Source: a virus. From it: a stretch of DNA of 64,000 bases. Below, in pieces: positions 60,481-64,000 of the stretch (the stretch's first letter is position 1; every line of letters starts with the position of its first letter). Below the pieces are notes generated by a model that was not told the origin of the DNA, searched no databases, and saw only the letters and a program-made list of their open reading frames with translations. A program made the translations under genes and the position numbers. The stretch is from positions 62,001-126,000 of the IMG/VR virus record IMGVR_UViG_3300011113_000805; one strand, written 5' to 3'.

Positions 60481-62313
60481 TTAAACTGATACTACCACGA
60501 CATCCTGCGTGGGATAAAGAATTTCGAATATTCCTCCAGGAGGAGGAACAATAATCCCCCTGGATGTTGCCAATGACATGTCATATGCAAAGCTCGAATA
60601 TGATGTATCATCAACTGTGCCTGATCGACCAATAAATTCCAGCGAGACAAGTGAAAGAACACCAGGCGTGTTAATGATTGCACTAGTGACGTCAGCAATC
60701 ACAATAGGCTGATCAGGCTGGAACGTGGAAATATCAAGCTCATTCCTGATTGCCTGCGCTGTGTTTTGTAAAACCTCCAGCGATATAAAATTAGGAGCAA
60801 CAATAACAGAAGCCCTGACGGCATAATTGACAATTGGAGAATCCACAATATCAATTGCATCAGATATTAGCCTTAAGTCATTGAGATAGTTTCTTAAGTT
60901 AATCTTAAGAGTGTCGGATGCCCTGGCAAGGTTTCCGCTAGCATTATATCCTAGAATGTAAAGCTGCTTTGCAAGAGGATTTGCAGGATTTGATCGACAT
61001 CCGGCTTTTGCAACTTTCCCAAATTTCGTTGGAAGTGAGTACACCCGAGCAATAAGGTCTTCCTTAGTGACAACCCTTAGCTGTGAATTTTTTGCTGCTG
61101 GAATTTGTAGTCTGAGATCCTGAATTGTTGGTTGATTTGTACCACCACTTGAACTCTCCCTGTTAATAACATCGGTTGATGCCCTAACGGATGCTGCAAC
61201 GCCATTTGATGGAAGCCCAGGAAATATCATTGACAATGATGTGATGCTTCGGATGGAGTTAGCTGCGACATTATGATTAAGACCACCACCGTACTCATAG
61301 ATGACTGTGAGTGTGGTATTCGAAGGTGCAACTCCAAGTGTTTTCGACCTTAGCAAGGCATTAGGATCCAGTGAAAATCTTGGAATAGCACCCTTGCCAT
61401 AAAGTGGCAGGGCTAACCTGGAAGGATCCACAACAGTTCTCTCATCGATGGCATTCTCACCACCACCAAATGTCAGTGTCATTGTCCTGGATGTTAGATC
61501 GGTTGACGTGGTAAATCTTCGTGGAGCAGGAATAACTTCCATACTGTCAGTAACAGTGCCATTATCATATGAGATGTTTGAGACTGGTAGGAAGACCGTG
61601 TCCTGTGTCAGTGAATCCACCTCGTAGTACTGGTTTCCCTCTGTATCAACAATGCTGACAATTCTGGAGACATTGGTATTGGCAAGTGTTATGGCGTAGA
61701 AAGGATTAAAGCCATTTGGAACACTGAAAGTTTCTGAGACACGGGCAGATGATGTTGCTGTCACATTTCTAGTAAGAATGAAAGTTAGAGGATTACCGTC
61801 ATCATCGGTCTCACCCACGGTGACAGTGGCCCTAAGAAAACCATCCCTATCTCTCTCGTTAAAGTTAATGTCCTCAACGGTGGTGAAAGTTATTCTACCG
61901 GCCGAAGCTGTCGTGGTGCCAGCAAGAATTGTCGGAATTGAGTTTTCTTGTGGGACATAGCCATTCGATGTCAGTGATGCCGGCACCTCAATCAGGAATG
62001 TGAGAGAAACGGTGGCAGGGGATGCCCCTGTAATTTTAACACCTGCATTCCTTAGATGTCGCTGGATATTGTCAAGTTCTACCGAGTCTGACCAGGAGAG
62101 CTCATTAAACTGATGATCAAGATAGTATGTCATCGTATCACCGACTGATGCGGCGAGGTCAATTAGCATACCGCCTAAACCAGCCTCACTGAAGTCCTTG
62201 ATCTTGTCTGGGAAGAATGTCTGTGCATACCTAACAAGATCAGACCTGAGGTCGATAAAGTCCTTTGATAGGTAATTTCTTTGAAGTTGCGCTGCCGTAG
62301 GATTTCCTGCCAT
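60481..62313 (-). CDS. Baseplate wedge protein (gp6 / gpJ-like)
   Basis: A 610-aa protein of the gp6/gpJ baseplate family. N-terminal YLSKDFIDLRSDLVRYAQTF and GLGGMLIDLAASVGDTMTYY are the standard motif of T4 gp6-type wedges (660 aa in T4). The C-terminal part (IPAAKNSQLRVVTKEDLIAR, then NPLAKQLYILGYNASGNLAR and PIVIADVTSAIINTPGVLSL) matches the gpJ-like core. It forms the ring that dimerises around the hub and drives baseplate opening. It overlaps the gp25 stop as TAATG, the usual gp25-gp6 pairing. Confidence 0.92.
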   Translation of the reverse strand: MAGNPTAAQLQRNYLSKDFIDLRSDLVRYAQTFFPDKIKDFSEAGLGGMLIDLAASVGDTMTYYLDHQFNELSWSDSVELDNIQRHLRNAGVKITGASPATVSLTFLIEVPASLTSNGYVPQENSIPTILAGTTTASAGRITFTTVEDINFNERDRDGFLRATVTVGETDDDGNPLTFILTRNVTATSSARVSETFSVPNGFNPFYAITLANTNVSRIVSIVDTEGNQYYEVDSLTQDTVFLPVSNISYDNGTVTDSMEVIPAPRRFTTSTDLTSRTMTLTFGGGENAIDERTVVDPSRLALPLYGKGAIPRFSLDPNALLRSKTLGVAPSNTTLTVIYEYGGGLNHNVAANSIRSITSLSMIFPGLPSNGVAASVRASTDVINRESSSGGTNQPTIQDLRLQIPAAKNSQLRVVTKEDLIARVYSLPTKFGKVAKAGCRSNPANPLAKQLYILGYNASGNLARASDTLKINLRNYLNDLRLISDAIDIVDSPIVNYAVRASVIVAPNFISLEVLQNTAQAIRNELDISTFQPDQPIVIADVTSAIINTPGVLSLVSLEFIGRSGTVDDTSYSSFAYDMSLATSRGIIVPPPGGIFEILYPTQDVVVVSV

Positions 62314-62804
62314 TAGCTCACCGTTGAAAGTACGACTTCTATGAGTCTTGTCTTGTTGTTAAGTCCTGGCACCGTGTAAGTTACCTTGACAATCACACGA
62401 GAAGGATCGGTATAGGTCTGTGGAGTCTGTGCTGTTTCGAATGTCTGCAAATTCACAAAAGGTAGGTATTTCCTAACGGCAGTTCTAATCCTGTTAATAG
62501 CCTCGAGGTCACCATTCTCGGTGCCAAGTTCGAATACAAGCTCTCGAAGATTTGCACCATAATCATATCGAAAAAGTCTTTCACCGTAATTTGTTAGCAA
62601 AAGATTTCTCAAATTGTCGCTAATTGTGTCCTCAATGTTATGATGCATCCTGAGAAGTCCGTCTCTTTCTAGTCCCGTCTCCAGAGGCGTCTTGATGCCA
62701 ATTGGATCGGCACGAACTTCCGATGCAGCAGTCGTAACTCTTCTCTGATATGATGTCGCAGACTCACCTACTGAGCTGAAATCATACTTTTTACTAGTCG
62801 ACAT
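62313..62804 (-). CDS. Baseplate wedge protein (gp25-like)
   Basis: A 163-aa protein of the gp25 family. The EPR-like core (a Gly-x-x-x-P-L motif near LETGLERDGLLRMHHN), IEDTISDNLRNLLLTNYGER and LFRYDYGANLRELVFE match gp25-type wedge proteins and their type VI relatives (TssE). It nucleates sheath assembly on the baseplate. I start it at the ATG at 62804, with GGAGG 4 bases away. It overlaps gp6 and is preceded by a TTGAATACATA element. Confidence 0.93.
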   Translation of the reverse strand: MSTSKKYDFSSVGESATSYQRRVTTAASEVRADPIGIKTPLETGLERDGLLRMHHNIEDTISDNLRNLLLTNYGERLFRYDYGANLRELVFELGTENGDLEAINRIRTAVRKYLPFVNLQTFETAQTPQTYTDPSRVIVKVTYTVPGLNNKTRLIEVVLSTVS

Positions 62805-62819
62805 CAATCCTCCAGTGGA

Positions 62820-62830
62820 TATGTATTCAA
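62820..62830 (-). promoter_or_regulatory. Late-promoter-like element before gp25
   Basis: The minus strand reads GTTGAATACATA at its core (TTGAATACATA at these positions). It ends 16 bases before the ATG at 62804, with only the GGAGG site between. Confidence 0.55.
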
Positions 62831-62840
62831 CAAGTCAAGC

Positions 62841-63089
62841 TCATGATGAACCTTCTCCTGTTGTTGATCCAGCACCTGTTACAGGATCAGTCGTCACAAC
62901 TATTCCAGGAAGAATTTTAACGGTCACTGTCGAAACATATGCCTCCACAGCAGCTGCAATGTCACTTGACAACTGTGAGATAACAGCATTTGAATCAGCA
63001 CCGTCTGCTGATCCATCTTGTCTTGACCTCTCGAAAGCACTAGAGATTGCGCTTTGTAATGCCGCCGTGTCACCTGCTATTATTGGCAT
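62841..63089 (-). CDS. Small baseplate-cluster protein (82 aa)
   Basis: An 82-aa Ala/Ser/Thr-rich protein, MPIIAGDTAALQSAISSAFE at the start, helical in the middle (ISQLSSDIAAAVEAYVSTVT) and Gly-rich at the end. GGAG lies 8 bases before ATG, and it starts 3 bases after the preceding stop. Small proteins at this place next to gp25 occur in many large T4-like phages. The function is unknown. Confidence 0.7.
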   Translation of the reverse strand: MPIIAGDTAALQSAISSAFERSRQDGSADGADSNAVISQLSSDIAAAVEAYVSTVTVKILPGIVVTTDPVTGAGSTTGEGSS

Positions 63090-63092
63090 AAA

Positions 63093-64000
63093 TCACTCTC
63101 CAAAAATTCTCTTTGACCTGATACTAGGTATCTGAGCTTCCCTGGCATCCATTGCAGCCTTTAGTGCATTTGCCGCAGCATTAAGTTGTGGTGATGGGGC
63201 CCCATAGCCAGGTGTTGTGTGAGTTAGCACCGTGTCACAGAATGTTCTAATATCAGCCATGGTTGTCCTAAGAAGTGATTCTAGTTGTGCATATAGAATG
63301 TAAGGCTGGGTTGATCCTGGGGCTTCTGGGTCGCCATCACCGGCACCACCATCTAAAGAGTGACGACCAATATGAACTTGCCTTCCCGATATCTGAATGG
63401 TACCATCAGGAAGGATGATGATTGCTGCGAGGTCGTCACTTTTATTTCCTTCCTTGATAATTCGAATGGTTCCATTGATTCCGTGGATCTCATCTTTTCT
63501 TGCAATGAGCCGAAGCTGATCAGCCTTGACTCCTACAGCTGCACCTGAAGTATCAGTTAGAACTTGTCCCTCGAATGTTGTTGGGGTAAAATTACTTGTG
63601 CCAAAGTTGAAGTCTATTCCAGTCCGCTGTGAGACATAGATTCTAGCAGCATCATCGAGAAAGTCTGCATCACCCTCGACAGGAAGTGTGCCATCAAAGT
63701 CCTCAATTCTCTTTGAAACCTCAACAAACCTTCTGCGATTTGCCCTGAGAGGTGGAACTGTTCTATTCTCTATTTCGCCATTCTGTATCCACCGAGACCT
63801 GCCGGCAACTATATCAACTGTTCCTGAGAATTCGCCTGGTATCCTTGAGGAGACTGATGTCACACTTTCTTCAGGTTTGTCAGTGGGTGCCCATCCCCTA
63901 TCGGTTGTTAATGCAATGGCAGCATTGTTTGAACCGTGAATTACGAAATCACCAGGCCTCTTTATGTACCTTGGAACAGGTTCAAATCGTGTTAGCGGAA
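63093..64000 (-). CDS. Partial baseplate spike/hub-type protein (5' end beyond right edge)
   Basis: The frame is open from the right edge to the stop at 63093 (about 302 codons visible). The GTG at 63863 is not the start: sequence before it is clearly coding, for example LTRFEPVPRYIKRPGDFVIH and GSNNAAIALTTDRGWAPTDK. That segment resembles the spike or hub proteins that precede gp25 in T4-like phages, some of gp5 type. The C-terminal part has LRLIARKDEIHGINGTIRII, 'DGTIQISGRQVHIGRHS' and a helical end. No lysozyme domain is visible in this part; it could lie outside the window. Confidence 0.65.
   Translation of the reverse strand, partial: PLTRFEPVPRYIKRPGDFVIHGSNNAAIALTTDRGWAPTDKPEESVTSVSSRIPGEFSGTVDIVAGRSRWIQNGEIENRTVPPLRANRRRFVEVSKRIEDFDGTLPVEGDADFLDDAARIYVSQRTGIDFNFGTSNFTPTTFEGQVLTDTSGAAVGVKADQLRLIARKDEIHGINGTIRIIKEGNKSDDLAAIIILPDGTIQISGRQVHIGRHSLDGGAGDGDPEAPGSTQPYILYAQLESLLRTTMADIRTFCDTVLTHTTPGYGAPSPQLNAAANALKAAMDAREAQIPSIRSKRIFGE

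Noticed and set aside
63093-63863. GTG at 63863 as the start of the rightmost gene
   Set aside because: The frame continues to the right edge with clearly protein-like sequence, so the gene is truncated by the window.

Overview
The window is a 64-kb stretch of the virion-morphogenesis region of a large contractile-tailed bacteriophage with a T4-like gene set. Every gene I accept is on the minus strand, so transcription runs from high to low coordinates. Recognisable T4-type proteins are the terminase large subunit (gp17), portal (gp20), prohead protease (gp21), major capsid protein (gp23), neck proteins (gp13/14/15), sheath (gp18, in two copies), tube (gp19), gp26-family protein, gp25 and gp6. 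The host cannot be told from the sequence. No tRNA, rRNA, CRISPR array or bacterial housekeeping gene is seen. Genes are packed with TAATG or ATGA overlaps, and no gap exceeds about 130 bases.

Layout in order of transcription. (1) 64.0-60.5 kb, baseplate: an edge-truncated spike/hub-like protein, an 82-aa protein, gp25 and gp6. (2) 60.5-37.7 kb: large tail or baseplate-periphery proteins, including three with LamG/concanavalin-like segments, one with a DNRLRE-like N-terminus and two with fibronectin-III-like regions. (3) 37.7-32.8 kb, a DNA-metabolism island: RuvC-like resolvase, DnaG/gp61-like primase, one-chain SbcD-SbcC (gp47-gp46) nuclease and a zinc-ribbon protein. (4) 32.8-19.2 kb, head: a small protein, terminase, portal, a conserved head-cluster protein, prohead protease interrupted by an intein, small core-like proteins, acidic scaffold and major capsid protein. 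These are followed by a terminator, a free-standing homing endonuclease, a possible decoration protein and a second terminator. (5) 19.1-0 kb, neck and tail: gp13, gp14, gp15, two tandem sheath genes, tube, gp26-like gene with a probable +1 frameshift extension, tape measure, a large baseplate-type protein and the start of a LysM/gp53-like gene.

The most notable points are these. A LAGLIDADG intein sits next to the catalytic His of the capsid protease. A PD-(D/E)XK homing endonuclease lies behind the capsid gene. A probable programmed +1 frameshift lies between tube and tape measure, the classic tail-chaperone position. A perfect 13-bp hairpin buries the ribosome-binding site of the first frameshift partner, which begins with TTG. 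A recurring NATANATA element, close to the T4 late promoter, stands a short fixed distance before at least ten genes. SbcD and SbcC are fused, the sheath genes are paired and divergent, and the long tape measure implies a tail of about 200 nm.
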